A DNA stretch of 64,000 nucleotides from Bacillota bacterium (GCA_028683955.1 JAQUGR010000002.1:1-64000); one strand, 5' to 3'. Positions 9,088-16,563 are shown, numbered from the stretch's first letter. Notes: generated by a model from the sequence alone, not told the origin. Numbers and translations: made by a program.

Positions 9088-9558
9088 TTATTCTCCTTTC
9101 ATTTTCAAACTTGCTAATTCAATAGCTTCAATAATTTTTATGTAACCTGTGCATCTACAAATATTGTTATCTAATGCATCAAGAATTTCTTTTCTTGTAG
9201 GCTGTTTATTATTTGAAAGTAAAGCCACTGAGGTTATAACCATTCCTGGTGTACAAAAGCCACATTGTATAGCTCCTGCCTCAATAAAAGCTTTTTGAAC
9301 AGGATGTAATTCTTCACCATTACTTAAGCCTTCTATCGTTATTATGTTACTATTTTCCACATTCTTTGCCAAAATAGTGCATGAGTTTTTTGCAACTCCA
9401 TCTATTAACACTTTACATGCACCACAATCACCTGTTCCACAACCGAATTTAGTACCTGTTAAATTTAAAACATCTCTTAAAACGTATAATAATGTCCATT
9501 TATCCTCTATCGCTATTTTATAGTTTCTGCCATTTATTTTTAAACTAATTTCTTTCAT
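9088..9558 (-). CDS. Xanthine dehydrogenase family, [2Fe-2S] subunit
   Basis: A small iron-sulfur subunit that passes electrons from the Mo site. It has the plant-ferredoxin-type cluster motif GCGTGDCGACKVLIDG (about 38-53) plus a later Cys, then the helical four-Cys cluster domain CGFCTPGMV and ICRCTGY. Length of about 156 is typical for XdhC/CoxS/HcrC-type subunits. The frame is open to a GTG at 9570, but the ATG at 9556-9558 has GGAGGG four bases upstream and is preferred. It is first in the operon, directly behind a strong promoter with a palindromic operator. Confidence 0.92.
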   Translation of the reverse strand: MKEISLKINGRNYKIAIEDKWTLLYVLRDVLNLTGTKFGCGTGDCGACKVLIDGVAKNSCTILAKNVENSNIITIEGLSNGEELHPVQKAFIEAGAIQCGFCTPGMVITSVALLSNNKQPTRKEILDALDNNICRCTGYIKIIEAIELASLKMKGE

Positions 9559-9578
9559 AACACCCTCCACTTCTATTC

Positions 9579-9624
9579 ACAATGTAATTAATTACATTGT
9601 AGATCAAAATAATACATAAGTCAA
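9579..9624 (-). promoter_or_regulatory. Promoter with 22-bp perfect palindrome for the hydroxylase operon
   Basis: The minus strand reads TTGACT (9619-9624), 17 bases, TACAAT (9596-9601), close to the sigma-A consensus. A perfect palindrome with half-site ACAATGTAATT (9579-9600) overlaps the -10 box and the likely start point. A bound protein would block transcription. The LacI protein of the operon is the natural candidate, although the centre is AATT and not the CG or GC common in LacI operators. Confidence 0.75.
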
Positions 9625-9641
9625 ATTATTCTTGTTATAAA

Positions 9642-9672
9642 AAACCCTTAAAGCGTTTTACTTTAAGGGTTT
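9642..9672 (-). terminator. Terminator of the GGDEF gene
   Basis: Perfect 12-bp stem AAACCCTTAAAG / CTTTAAGGGTTT (9642-9653 and 9661-9672) with a 7-base loop. It lies 11 bases after the GGDEF stop on the minus strand; the minus-strand sequence is rich in T/A after the stem. Confidence 0.8.
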
Positions 9673-9682
9673 AAACTCTATT

Positions 9683-11218
9683 CTACTTATCTCTGTTTTC
9701 TTTAAATAATCTTTTATACTCATACATTCGTTTATCTGCAATTTCCATTAACTCTGTTGAGGATTGAACATTTTCTTTCTGTGTTACAGCAATCCCATAG
9801 CTTAAAGTCATAGCATATGGTTTTACTACTTTTTCAGAAATTAGTTTTAAATTCTTGTTGATTCTTTTTATGACTAATTCTGAAATCTTTAAATCGCAAT
9901 TATCTAATACCAATACTATTTCATCTCCACCATATCTGAAGACTGTATCTGATGAACCAACGCTATTTTTTATTATATTAGCTATAGTTTTAATAAAGTA
10001 ATCACCCTCTTGATGTCCATAATTGTCATTTACAGATTTCAAATCATTTAAATCTATAAATATAATGCTGAAGTTGGTATTGTTGTACTTGTTTCTTTCG
10101 AATACATTTTCCATTATTAACATACCTGATCTTTTGTTTAGAATACCGGTCATTTCATCAACAGTTGCGTATTTTTTTAGAACTTCTTCAGCTTCTTTGA
10201 GCCGGGTTATGTCTGAAAGTCCTAATAATATCATGCTTTTCCCGTCATATTGTATTTTATTCGAGTCTAACTTAAGTACAAAGTTTAAATCGTGAATATC
10301 TTTTAATACCATTTCTATATTTTTAAGTTTATCTTTAACTAGCAACATATCAAGAAGTTTTTGATCTTCTTCTTTCTTTTGGAACAGGTCTCTTAAATTT
10401 AGTTCTTTTGTATCATTAATAGTTTCTTTAATTATACTTTCCGCTACTGTATTTAATTTTTCTACATTTAAACCATCTGGGTTTATTAACATCATTGCAT
10501 AAGGTGATGAATCAAATAGTTTTTCTAAGTTTTCCTTACTTATTGATAATTCCTTAAGGCTTTTCTCCAGTTGTTTTTGTGCGGGTCTGAATATGAAAAT
10601 TGCCTCAATTATTAGTGCGCCTAAAGTAACTATAAGTATTATAACTTCTGTTATTTGTATTGTTTTAAGGTTTTCTTTTGATTCACTATCATACTGAAAA
10701 ACAATTGCGTCCATTCCTTTTAAAAATGTCTGCTCATTATCTTGGATGATTTTAATTTCTTCCCGAATTTTCTCCTTATCATTTTCATTCGAATTTGGTA
10801 AGCCAACTAATAGTTTAGCACTTTTTAATATTGTATTATATTCTTCATCAATATCATCAAACATAGATTTAATCTTAGTACTATTATTGACATCAAGTCC
10901 TAATTCTTCACTTCCATTAAGTAATCCAATGTATGAATTTTCCCATAAATCAATATCTTGACTTAACTCTATTTTATATCTATATTTATCTCTTTCTGTT
11001 TCACTGAAATATAGACCAAAAGCCGCTTTATTAATACTCTGGCTAAGCATACTTTGTCTTCCAGCAATATTAATTTTTCTAGAATTATTTTCTCCTTGAA
11101 TAATGGTAAACTGCATTATAATCTGACTAATAATCACTAGTGTAGCAATTATAATTAAGGCAGCAATATATCTGTGTTTGAACATTTGAACTAGTTTGTT
11201 CTTTATCAACTTGCGCAT
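9683..11218 (-). CDS. Membrane PilJ-type sensor with PAS-like and GGDEF domains (putative diguanylate cyclase)
   Basis: A 511-residue signalling protein. Two membrane segments (about 15-37 and 188-210) enclose an extracellular helical domain starting GRQSMLSQSINKAAF, the hallmark of the PilJ/NarX-type sensor. A PAS-like region follows (about 232-345, starting LEKLFDSSPYAMMLI). The last 160 residues are a GGDEF domain (ATVDEMTGILNKRSG; FIDLNDLKSVNDNYGHQEGD; RYGGDEIVLVL) expected to make cyclic di-GMP. The signature reads GGDEI, so the usual Phe is Ile; activity is likely but not certain. No inhibitory RxxD site is seen just before it. It is a single-gene unit with a GGAGG site. Confidence 0.88.
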   Translation of the reverse strand: MRKLIKNKLVQMFKHRYIAALIIIATLVIISQIIMQFTIIQGENNSRKINIAGRQSMLSQSINKAAFGLYFSETERDKYRYKIELSQDIDLWENSYIGLLNGSEELGLDVNNSTKIKSMFDDIDEEYNTILKSAKLLVGLPNSNENDKEKIREEIKIIQDNEQTFLKGMDAIVFQYDSESKENLKTIQITEVIILIVTLGALIIEAIFIFRPAQKQLEKSLKELSISKENLEKLFDSSPYAMMLINPDGLNVEKLNTVAESIIKETINDTKELNLRDLFQKKEEDQKLLDMLLVKDKLKNIEMVLKDIHDLNFVLKLDSNKIQYDGKSMILLGLSDITRLKEAEEVLKKYATVDEMTGILNKRSGMLIMENVFERNKYNNTNFSIIFIDLNDLKSVNDNYGHQEGDYFIKTIANIIKNSVGSSDTVFRYGGDEIVLVLDNCDLKISELVIKRINKNLKLISEKVVKPYAMTLSYGIAVTQKENVQSSTELMEIADKRMYEYKRLFKENRDK

Positions 11219-11334
11219 TTATTTTATCCTCCATTATATAACAGGACTTATCTTTAGCTGCAATAATCTTGATTCAATTGCTATGATTATACCATAAAAT
11301 TCAATTTTATATTAAACTTTACAGCATAAATTAG

Positions 11335-11363
11335 TAAAGAGCCCATTTATTATGGACTCTTTA
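11335..11363 (-). other. Inverted repeat after the first C39 peptidase gene
   Basis: TAAAGAGCCCAT (11335-11346) and ATGGACTCTTTA (11352-11363) form a stem with one mismatch. It lies between the C39 peptidase stop (11408) and the GGDEF promoter region. No real T-run follows on the minus strand, so termination is possible but unproven. Confidence 0.45.
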
Positions 11364-11407
11364 AATATATTTAAAATTTATTGACGATTAGGAATAATGT
11401 GCTTTAA

Positions 11408-12091
11408 CTAATAACTAAGAGCTCGATACTCCTGATTAGACCAGTAATCTATAAAAACATTATTAGTAAGCCAATCATTTTTTCTACCAGTCCATGGATC
11501 ATTAAAATATATTCCTTCTTGATTATAACCAGTAACTATTACAGAATGTAATAAAAAACCATGAATTTTAGATAACCAGACAACAACTGGTTTTCCTTCA
11601 TTTAATTGCTCTTTTAATTCCTCTATACCATCACCATTAACAGTCAATACTTTAGCAGTTGGTATATATTTACTAACAGTTTCAACAATTCCTTCTGGAT
11701 ATATTGTCCATCCACCTTTTCCAAATGGATCGCCCACATATCCTAATGAAGGATTGCTATTATCATAGGGTATTTCTTTTGCCAATTCACTGGCTGAAAG
11801 TGAAACCCCGTTATATTCCATCATCATTATAGTTGAAACAATTTCACAACCAGTTGGTAATAGTGGTCTTTGCAGTATTAAGGGTACATTTAAAAGAACT
11901 GACTCTAAAGAAACTGATTCTTGAGACAATTCTTCTAAATTATTATTATTAAATTCTTTTTTTATTACTTGAATATGTGTTTGGCTAATCTTTGTTTCTT
12001 CTAACTCTGGTTTATTTTGGTTATTAAAATACCAAAAACTTATTACAAATATTGATAAAACCAAAGTAGTTATAGCAACTAATTTTTTCAC
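11408..12091 (-). CDS. C39-like cysteine peptidase, membrane-anchored or secreted (paralogue A)
   Basis: A 227-residue protein with an N-terminal hydrophobic segment (about 4-22) acting as signal or anchor, an acidic linker, and a Peptidase_C39_2 domain. The catalytic Cys is in LPTGCEIVST, the His in FLLHSVIVTGY and the Asp in YFNDPWTG; the family cleaves peptides, often outside the cell. The frame extends to a TTG at 12106, but the GTG at 12089-12091 with GGGAG eight bases upstream gives a normal signal peptide and is preferred. A clear paralogue lies at 13940-14608, with the hcp gene between them. Substrate unknown. Confidence 0.85.
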   Translation of the reverse strand: MKKLVAITTLVLSIFVISFWYFNNQNKPELEETKISQTHIQVIKKEFNNNNLEELSQESVSLESVLLNVPLILQRPLLPTGCEIVSTIMMMEYNGVSLSASELAKEIPYDNSNPSLGYVGDPFGKGGWTIYPEGIVETVSKYIPTAKVLTVNGDGIEELKEQLNEGKPVVVWLSKIHGFLLHSVIVTGYNQEGIYFNDPWTGRKNDWLTNNVFIDYWSNQEYRALSY

Positions 12092-12180
12092 AAATTTAAC
12101 TCCCAATATTTATTGATATATTTATTATACTCCTTTTTATTGAAAGATGTTATGTCCTTGTTTAAAAACTAGCCGGATTT

Positions 12181-13827
12181 TTATGCCCCTATTAATATTG
12201 CTATATCATCATCTACATTTGTTATTCCAGCAATGCCAAAATTATCAACTAAAACATTAACTACATTAGGTGATAAAAATGCAGGTAATGTTGGTCCTAG
12301 ATGGATATTTTTCACTCCAAGGTATATTAGAGCCAATAAAACAATAACAGCCTTTTGTTCATACCAGGCTATGTTATAGGCTATAGGTAGTTCATTAATA
12401 TCATTAAGTTCAAATACTTCTTTAAGCTTTAGGGCAATGATTGCAAGTGAATATGAATCATTACATTGACCTGCGTCAAGAACTCTTGGAATACCACCAA
12501 TATCACCAAGTTCTAACTTGTTATATCTGTATTTTGCACAACCAGCAGTTAGAATTACTGTATCCTTTGGTAGTTTTTGGGCAAAGTCTGTGTAGTATTG
12601 TCTTGATTTATGTCTACCATCACAACCTCCCATAACAACAAATTTCCTTATGTCTCCTGACTTAACGGCTTCTACAATCTTGTCTGCTAGTTGGATGACT
12701 TGATTATGTGCAAAGCCCCCTATAATAGATCCTTTTTCAATTTCTGTTGGTGGTTTGCATTTTTTAGCATGTTCAATTATCAAAGAAAAGTCTTTATTTC
12801 CATGTTCATCGGCTGATATATGTATACATCCAGGATAGCCTGATGCTCCAGTTGTATATATTCTTTTTCTAACTTCTTCACTCTTTGGTGGAACAATACA
12901 GTTTGTTGTAAATAGAATTGGTCCATTAAATGTTGGGAATTCTATATTTTGTTTCCACCAGGCATTACCATAATTTCCTACAAAGTGTTCATATTTTTTA
13001 AAGGCTGGATAGTAGTTGGCTGGTAGCATTTCTGAGTGAGTATAAACATCTACTCCTGTTCCTTCTGTTTGTTTTAATAATCTTTCCATATCTTTTAGAT
13101 CATGGCCTGAGATCAGAATAGCTGGGTTGTTTCTTACGCCAATATTAACTTCTGTGATTTCTGGATTGCCGTATTCTGTAGTGTTGGCTGTGTCGAGTAA
13201 AGCCATGGCTTCCACTCCGAACTTTCCTGTTTCTAAGGTCAGGGTTACTAGGTCATCAAGTGATAATGTATCATCTAGTGTTGAGACTAGTGCTTTTTCA
13301 ATAAAAACAAAAAGTTCTTCATTTTTATAGCCTAGATTAAAGGCATGTTCTACATATGCCGCTAAACCTTTTACTCCATATATTACTAGTTCTCTAAGTG
13401 ATCTTATGTCTTCATTTTCTGTTCTTAGCACTCCTACTTCTTTTGCTTTTTTATCAAAACCTTCTTTATCAGTGTACCATAATGCTGCATCTTCATTTAT
13501 GTTGCTTGTGTCAATTCCATTATCTATTAGTGTTGTTTTTAATTTGTCTCTTAATTGTAGAGCTTCACCAATTTTATTGGCAAAAAAATCATAGTCAAAA
13601 TTGGCATTGGTAATGGTTGTAAATAGTCCTTCCATTATGAATTCGTCTGCCTCTGCTGTTTCTAACTTATTTTTTCTTACTTCTTTATTAAAAAGGGCCA
13701 TGCCTTTTAGTGTGTATAATAACAGATCTTGCATGTTAGCTAGAGCTGATGTTTTACCACAGACTCCCATTGCAGTACAGCCAGTTCCTGCTGCTGCTTC
13801 TTGACATTGATAACAAAACATACTCAT
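12181..13827 (-). CDS. hcp: Hydroxylamine reductase / hybrid-cluster protein
   Basis: Hcp is a cytoplasmic iron-sulfur-oxygen protein that protects anaerobes from nitrosative stress (hydroxylamine or nitric oxide reduction). The 548-residue length matches the class found in strict anaerobes. The N-terminus holds the cubane cluster cysteines [17 protein letters not shown] and GVCGK. Hybrid-cluster ligands are visible later: [31 protein letters not shown] and [19 protein letters not shown] ribosome site precedes the ATG. It is monocistronic by layout, placed between two C39 peptidase paralogues on the same strand; no HcpR or ferredoxin gene adjoins it. Confidence 0.95.
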   Translation of the reverse strand: MSMFCYQCQEAAAGTGCTAMGVCGKTSALANMQDLLLYTLKGMALFNKEVRKNKLETAEADEFIMEGLFTTITNANFDYDFFANKIGEALQLRDKLKTTLIDNGIDTSNINEDAALWYTDKEGFDKKAKEVGVLRTENEDIRSLRELVIYGVKGLAAYVEHAFNLGYKNEELFVFIEKALVSTLDDTLSLDDLVTLTLETGKFGVEAMALLDTANTTEYGNPEITEVNIGVRNNPAILISGHDLKDMERLLKQTEGTGVDVYTHSEMLPANYYPAFKKYEHFVGNYGNAWWKQNIEFPTFNGPILFTTNCIVPPKSEEVRKRIYTTGASGYPGCIHISADEHGNKDFSLIIEHAKKCKPPTEIEKGSIIGGFAHNQVIQLADKIVEAVKSGDIRKFVVMGGCDGRHKSRQYYTDFAQKLPKDTVILTAGCAKYRYNKLELGDIGGIPRVLDAGQCNDSYSLAIIALKLKEVFELNDINELPIAYNIAWYEQKAVIVLLALIYLGVKNIHLGPTLPAFLSPNVVNVLVDNFGIAGITNVDDDIAILIGA

Positions 13828-13880
13828 TAAATTTTCCTCCTAAGTTCTTTTTAGTAACAGAATTTTCTGAAACCTAGGTT

Positions 13881-13922
13881 ATTATATCAAATGAAAAATT
13901 CAAAGTAAGTATCACAAGATAC
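13881..13922 (-). promoter_or_regulatory. Probable hcp promoter and hairpin/operator
   Basis: On the minus strand a TATAAT -10 box lies at 13881-13886, about 55 bases before the hcp start; the -35 (TTACTT or similar) is weak. Just upstream is GTATC-ACAA-GATAC (13909-13922). A weak -35 with a palindrome upstream suits an activator such as a CRP/FNR-type regulator, or the palindrome may be a short hairpin after the upstream gene. Confidence 0.4.
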
Positions 13923-13939
13923 GCTTTTAGCAAAATATA

Positions 13940-14608
13940 TTAATAACTTAATGCTCGATATTCCTGGTCGGCCCACATATTTATAAAATCATCATTTGAG
14001 ATCCAAGCATTCTTTTCGCCTGTCCATGGATCATTATAGAATAGGCCAGTTTGATCATAGCCTGTAATAATTACTGAGTGTATAGTAAAGCCATGCATGT
14101 CTGATAACCAAACAACTATTGGTTTTTCTTGTACTATTTGCTCTTTTAATTTATCTAAGGTTGTTACCTCTAATACTTTTGTTGTAGGTAAGTATTGTTG
14201 TACTGTTTCCAATAGGGCTTCTGGGTAGATCGTCCATCCGTTTGTAGTAAAGGGATCTCCAACATAACCAAGTGATGGATTGCTACTATCATATGGTATT
14301 TCCCTTGCTAGTTGGACGCCTGTAAGGTTTATACTATTATACTGAACCATCATAGCTGTTGATACTATTTCACAGCCTGTTGGTAAATCTGGTCTTTGTA
14401 AAAGTAGGGGAACATTAAGTATTTTTTCTTCCAAAATAGTTTCTACTTCTGGTAGAATTGGTGCTTCTTCAACATAATTGCTACTTAATTCAATTGTGCT
14501 GGTCTCTTTACTTACTTCTAGATTTTTTATTGTTCCCAACTTCCAAAATAGTATAACTCCTCCTATAACTGCAATTATTAATATATTGAAAATTATTGAT
14601 TTTATCAT
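13940..14608 (-). CDS. C39-like cysteine peptidase, membrane-anchored or secreted (paralogue B)
   Basis: A 222-residue paralogue of the protein at 11408-12091: N-terminal hydrophobic segment (about 2-22), acidic linker, then the same domain with LPTGCEIVST, FTIHSVIITGYD and FYNDPWTGEKNAWIS and an identical QEYRALSY end. Sequence agreement runs over the whole peptidase domain. The frame reaches a GTG at 14617 that lies too close to AGGAG; the ATG at 14606-14608 is better spaced. It reads towards hcp with about 110 bases between. Role unknown; a secreted peptidase or bacteriocin-leader-type processing is possible but no export ABC domain is present. Confidence 0.85.
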   Translation of the reverse strand: MIKSIIFNILIIAVIGGVILFWKLGTIKNLEVSKETSTIELSSNYVEEAPILPEVETILEEKILNVPLLLQRPDLPTGCEIVSTAMMVQYNSINLTGVQLAREIPYDSSNPSLGYVGDPFTTNGWTIYPEALLETVQQYLPTTKVLEVTTLDKLKEQIVQEKPIVVWLSDMHGFTIHSVIITGYDQTGLFYNDPWTGEKNAWISNDDFINMWADQEYRALSY

Positions 14609-14658
14609 ATTTAACACTCCTATACTATTTGATATAGTATATTATCTTCTATTTCTCT

Positions 14659-14697
14659 GAAGTACATCTAATGTTCATCTGAAGGTTTTCTGAACTT
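14659..14697 (+). promoter_or_regulatory. Phased direct repeats upstream of lysE (shared element, copy 1)
   Basis: GAAG or GAAC words start at 14659, 14681 and 14692 (22 and 11 bases apart). The block TCTGAAGGTT, four bases, GAACTT (14678-14697) recurs at 15516-15535 with the same spacing. Direct repeats phased at 11 bases are usual for OmpR/PhoB-type response regulators. The element points towards the LysE gene, 130 bases away, but is also just upstream of the divergent C39 gene. A TATAAT lies at 14769-14774. Confidence 0.5.
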
Positions 14698-14824
14698 ATT
14701 AAAATGTACATGACTAATAGATTTATTTATATAATTATTTATTAACGTAGCTTTAGTCTAAATAATGTTATAATATAGTAGAAATATATTACATTTATTA
14801 AATAATTATAGGGAGTTTCAATTA

Positions 14825-15409
14825 ATGCCAAGTATTACTGTGTTTTTATCTTATGTACTTTTAACGACTTTTACACCAGGTCCAAATAATATTATGTCCA
14901 TGTCGAATGCTAGTCGTTATGGGTTTAGAAAAACTCTAAATTTTAATTTAGGTATTTTTTTCGGTTTTTTATCGATTATTGCTCTTTGTAGTATTTTTAG
15001 TGTGACTCTATTTCGTCTAATACCTTCAATTAAGCCGATTATGACCTGGATTGGGGCTATCTATATTTTGTTTTTAGCTTGGAAGACTTTTACTAGTAAA
15101 CCTGATCTTCATGATCCTAGTAAAAAGAATACTAATACTTTTTTGATTGGTTTTCTTTTGCAGTTTGTAAATCCTAAGGCTATTCTTTATGGTATTACTA
15201 TTTTCTCTACTTTTATCGTTCCTTATTATAAGTCTTTTTATATGATTAGTTTTTTTGTGGTGTTCTTGGCCTTAATTGGTTTTACTTCGACTTGTTCTTG
15301 GTCTCTTTTTGGATCTTTATTCCAAAAATTACTATATAAGTATAGTAAAATTATCAATTCTGTTATGGCGCTTTTACTTGTATATTGTGCTGTTTCTTTA
15401 TTTCTGTAA
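14825..15409 (+). CDS. LysE/RhtB family exporter
   Basis: A 194-residue membrane protein of the LysE family, which exports amino acids or related small molecules. The N-terminal family signature LLTTFTPGPNNIMSMSNASRYGFRKT (about 11-36) is clear, with about six hydrophobic segments and the conserved FLLQFVNPKAILYGITIFSTF at about 108-128. It begins ATG behind GGGAG and ends in a terminator. It stands alone on the + strand, divergent from the C39 peptidase gene. The substrate cannot be read from sequence. Confidence 0.9.
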   Translation: MPSITVFLSYVLLTTFTPGPNNIMSMSNASRYGFRKTLNFNLGIFFGFLSIIALCSIFSVTLFRLIPSIKPIMTWIGAIYILFLAWKTFTSKPDLHDPSKKNTNTFLIGFLLQFVNPKAILYGITIFSTFIVPYYKSFYMISFFVVFLALIGFTSTCSWSLFGSLFQKLLYKYSKIINSVMALLLVYCAVSLFL

Positions 15410-15432
15410 TCACTGATATAATTTCATACATT

Positions 15433-15468
15433 AAGAATCACTCAGGTATTATGGCTTGAGGGATTCTT
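15433..15468 (+). terminator. Terminator of the LysE gene
   Basis: AAGAATC (15433-15439) pairs with GATTCTT (15462-15468), and the inner CTCA...TGAG extends the stem; ATTTTATAA follows on the + strand, 23 bases after the stop codon. Confidence 0.75.
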
Positions 15469-15498
15469 ATTTTATAATATGTTTTGTGTAGTCTTTCT

Positions 15499-15544
15499 GA
15501 AGTCTTGGTGAAGTCTCTGAAGGTTACACGAACTTCTTGAGAAG
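15499..15544 (+). promoter_or_regulatory. Phased direct repeats upstream of the Cys-repeat secreted protein (copy 2)
   Basis: GAAG/GAAC words begin at 15499, 15510, 15519, 15530 and 15541, mostly 11 bases apart. TCTGAAGGTT plus four bases plus GAACTT (15516-15535) matches the element at 14678-14697. It lies about 95 bases before the start of the secreted protein gene, on the same strand. A response-regulator operator is the simplest reading. Confidence 0.5.
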
Positions 15545-15637
15545 TCTATATCTTTTAGTTTTTTTATGGATTATTCTTAAAGCAGATAAAGCATAACTTG
15601 CCTTATCAAAATAATATTTATAAAGGAGATATAGATC

Positions 15638-15985
15638 ATGATTATGAAAAAAATAGTTTTAGGTGCAGTTATAACAGCAGGCTTGCTGATTCCAACAGGG
15701 GTTCTTATGGCTAGTGAAAAAAATGTGAACCAGAATAATAGTGCTCAGCAAACATGTACTGAAAGTGAAACTTGTACAGAAAGTGAAACTTGCACTGAAG
15801 AACAAAACTTAGTAGGATCTGAGAATGCTACTATGAATAGACAGGGTAACACAACAGAATCTGAAAATGGTACAAATACTAGAGAGAGAAGTAGTGACAG
15901 TACTGGTACTAGTGACCAAACTAGAATCAGACAAAATCTACAAGATGAATCTGGTGAAAACTGTGATGGAACTTGTTTAAACTAA
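15638..15985 (+). CDS. Small secreted protein with Cys-Thr-Glu-Ser repeats, unknown function
   Basis: A 115-residue protein with a typical signal peptide (MIMKKIVLGAVITAGLLIPT, cleavage perhaps after MAS near residue 26). The mature part is hydrophilic, rich in Ser, Thr, Glu and Asn. Three near-identical six-residue units, each with one Cys (TCTESE), lie at about 38-55; two more Cys sit at the C-terminus (NCDGTC). An AAAGGAGAT site precedes the ATG, and a strong terminator follows. No known family is recognised. Regular acidic/Cys spacing could bind metal or form disulfides, which is speculation. The only clue to regulation is the upstream repeat element shared with lysE. Confidence 0.7.
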   Translation: MIMKKIVLGAVITAGLLIPTGVLMASEKNVNQNNSAQQTCTESETCTESETCTEEQNLVGSENATMNRQGNTTESENGTNTRERSSDSTGTSDQTRIRQNLQDESGENCDGTCLN

Positions 15986-16008
15986 TATAGACTTAGTTCT
16001 ATAGAATA

Positions 16009-16042
16009 AACCCAAAAGTTATTATATTAATAGCTTTTGGGT
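16009..16042 (+). terminator. Terminator of the Cys-repeat secreted protein gene
   Basis: AACCCAAAAG (from 16009) pairs with CTTTTGGGTT (to 16042) in a long stem with an AT-rich loop, followed by TTATTTTTTT on the + strand. Confidence 0.9.
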
Positions 16043-16083
16043 TTTATTTTTTTGTTTTATTAAAACAAAAAAGGCAACAAAAA

Positions 16084-16112
16084 AACCCTCAAAGCCATAA
16101 GCCTTTAGGGTT
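16084..16112 (-). terminator. Original tRNA operon terminator, now cut off at the attL side
   Basis: On the minus strand AACCCT-AAAG pairs with CTTT-GAGGGTT around an 8-base loop, with TTTTTTT after it. In the uninfected chromosome this would lie just past the tRNA-Arg 3' end. The prophage now separates it from the tRNA operon; a diverged equivalent is at 46585-46614. Confidence 0.7.
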
Positions 16113-16115
16113 AAA

Positions 16116-16163
16116 ATGGTGTGCCTTGAGGGATTTGAACCCCCGACCTCTTGATTCGTAGTC
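16116..16163 (-). repeat. attL: 48-bp copy of the tRNA-Arg 3' part
   Basis: The 48 bases are identical to 46617-46664. They hold the 3' end of tRNA-Arg(ACG), from the anticodon loop to CCA; the tRNA 5' half is absent on this side (sequence diverges at 16164), so this copy is not a functional tRNA. Confidence 0.95.
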
Positions 16164-16252
16164 TGAACTAGGGCTAAGTGCCAGTAGGAGTTAGCCTATA
16201 TTAGGCAATTTAACTAAAATATCCTATTCTATTTTATACTATTTTAATTCTT

Positions 16253-16275
16253 TTTCGGTGTCAATTTCGGTGTCA
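16253..16275 (+). promoter_or_regulatory. Integrase arm-type sites, left end
   Basis: Two direct copies of TTTCGGTGTCA (16253-16263 and 16265-16275, 12-base period). The same pair occurs inside the right end at 46527-46549, and a degenerate single copy TTTCGGTGCCA is at 16447-16457. Position and repetition fit arm-type sites of a tyrosine recombinase with an N-terminal arm-binding domain. Between them and attL lies a short palindrome GCCTATATTAGGC (16194-16206). Confidence 0.65.
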
Positions 16276-16277
16276 AA

Positions 16278-16300
16278 TAGGGAGCCCTAAAAGCTCCCTA
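16278..16300 (-). terminator. Hairpin after the small attL-side gene
   Basis: TAGGGAGC (16278-16285) and GCTCCCTA (16293-16300) form a perfect 8-bp stem with a 7-base loop, seven bases beyond the stop of the small minus-strand gene. The following bases are only modestly T-rich, so it is a probable rather than certain terminator. Confidence 0.55.
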
Positions 16301-16306
16301 TACTTA

Positions 16307-16426
16307 TTAAGTTAACTCAACAACAGCCAACTCCAACATTGAAACTTCGACAAGGCTTATTTCTCCATAACAATACCACTCATCAATAACATCCTCAATC
16401 AGATGCCTAACCAACTCTAGATCCAT
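16307..16426 (-). CDS. Small acidic prophage protein, 39 residues
   Basis: A short frame of 39 residues beginning MDLELVRHLIEDVIDEWYCY, preceded by AGGGGTGATAAA as a good ribosome site and followed by a hairpin. It is acidic and predicted largely helical. It is the prophage gene nearest attL and lies between integrase arm sites, a place where excision or late accessory genes can sit. No family recognised; the real-gene call rests on ribosome site, hairpin and compact placement. Confidence 0.5.
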   Translation of the reverse strand: MDLELVRHLIEDVIDEWYCYGEISLVEVSMLELAVVELT

Positions 16427-16496
16427 TTTATCACCCCTGGTTAATGTTTCGGTGCCAGGAGCTGGAGTTGGTTGTTTTTTACTGTTTTATTACTTT

Positions 16497-16560
16497 GAGT
16501 GCCATTAAGTGCTATTGAATGCTATTTAGTTCCATACAGTTCTAAATAGTTTCATCAAAA
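16497..16560 (+). repeat. Degenerate 10-bp phased repeats before the ncRNA promoter
   Basis: Six consecutive near-10-mers resemble each other: GCCATTAAGT, GCTATTGAAT, GCTATTTAGT, TCCATACAGT, TCTAAATAGT and TTCATCAAAA (16501-16560). They end four bases before the -35 box at 16564. The helical period points to a cooperative protein-binding site or a curved upstream element. Confidence 0.5.
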
Positions 16561-16563
16561 CTA

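Noticed and set aside
13398-13613. Overlapping Leu/Cys-rich + strand frames inside hcp
   Set aside because: They are complementary shadows of hcp with biased composition; no ribosome sites.
16116-16163. A second tRNA-Arg at the left prophage end
   Set aside because: Only the 3' part is present and the sequence departs from the tRNA after the anticodon loop; it is attL.
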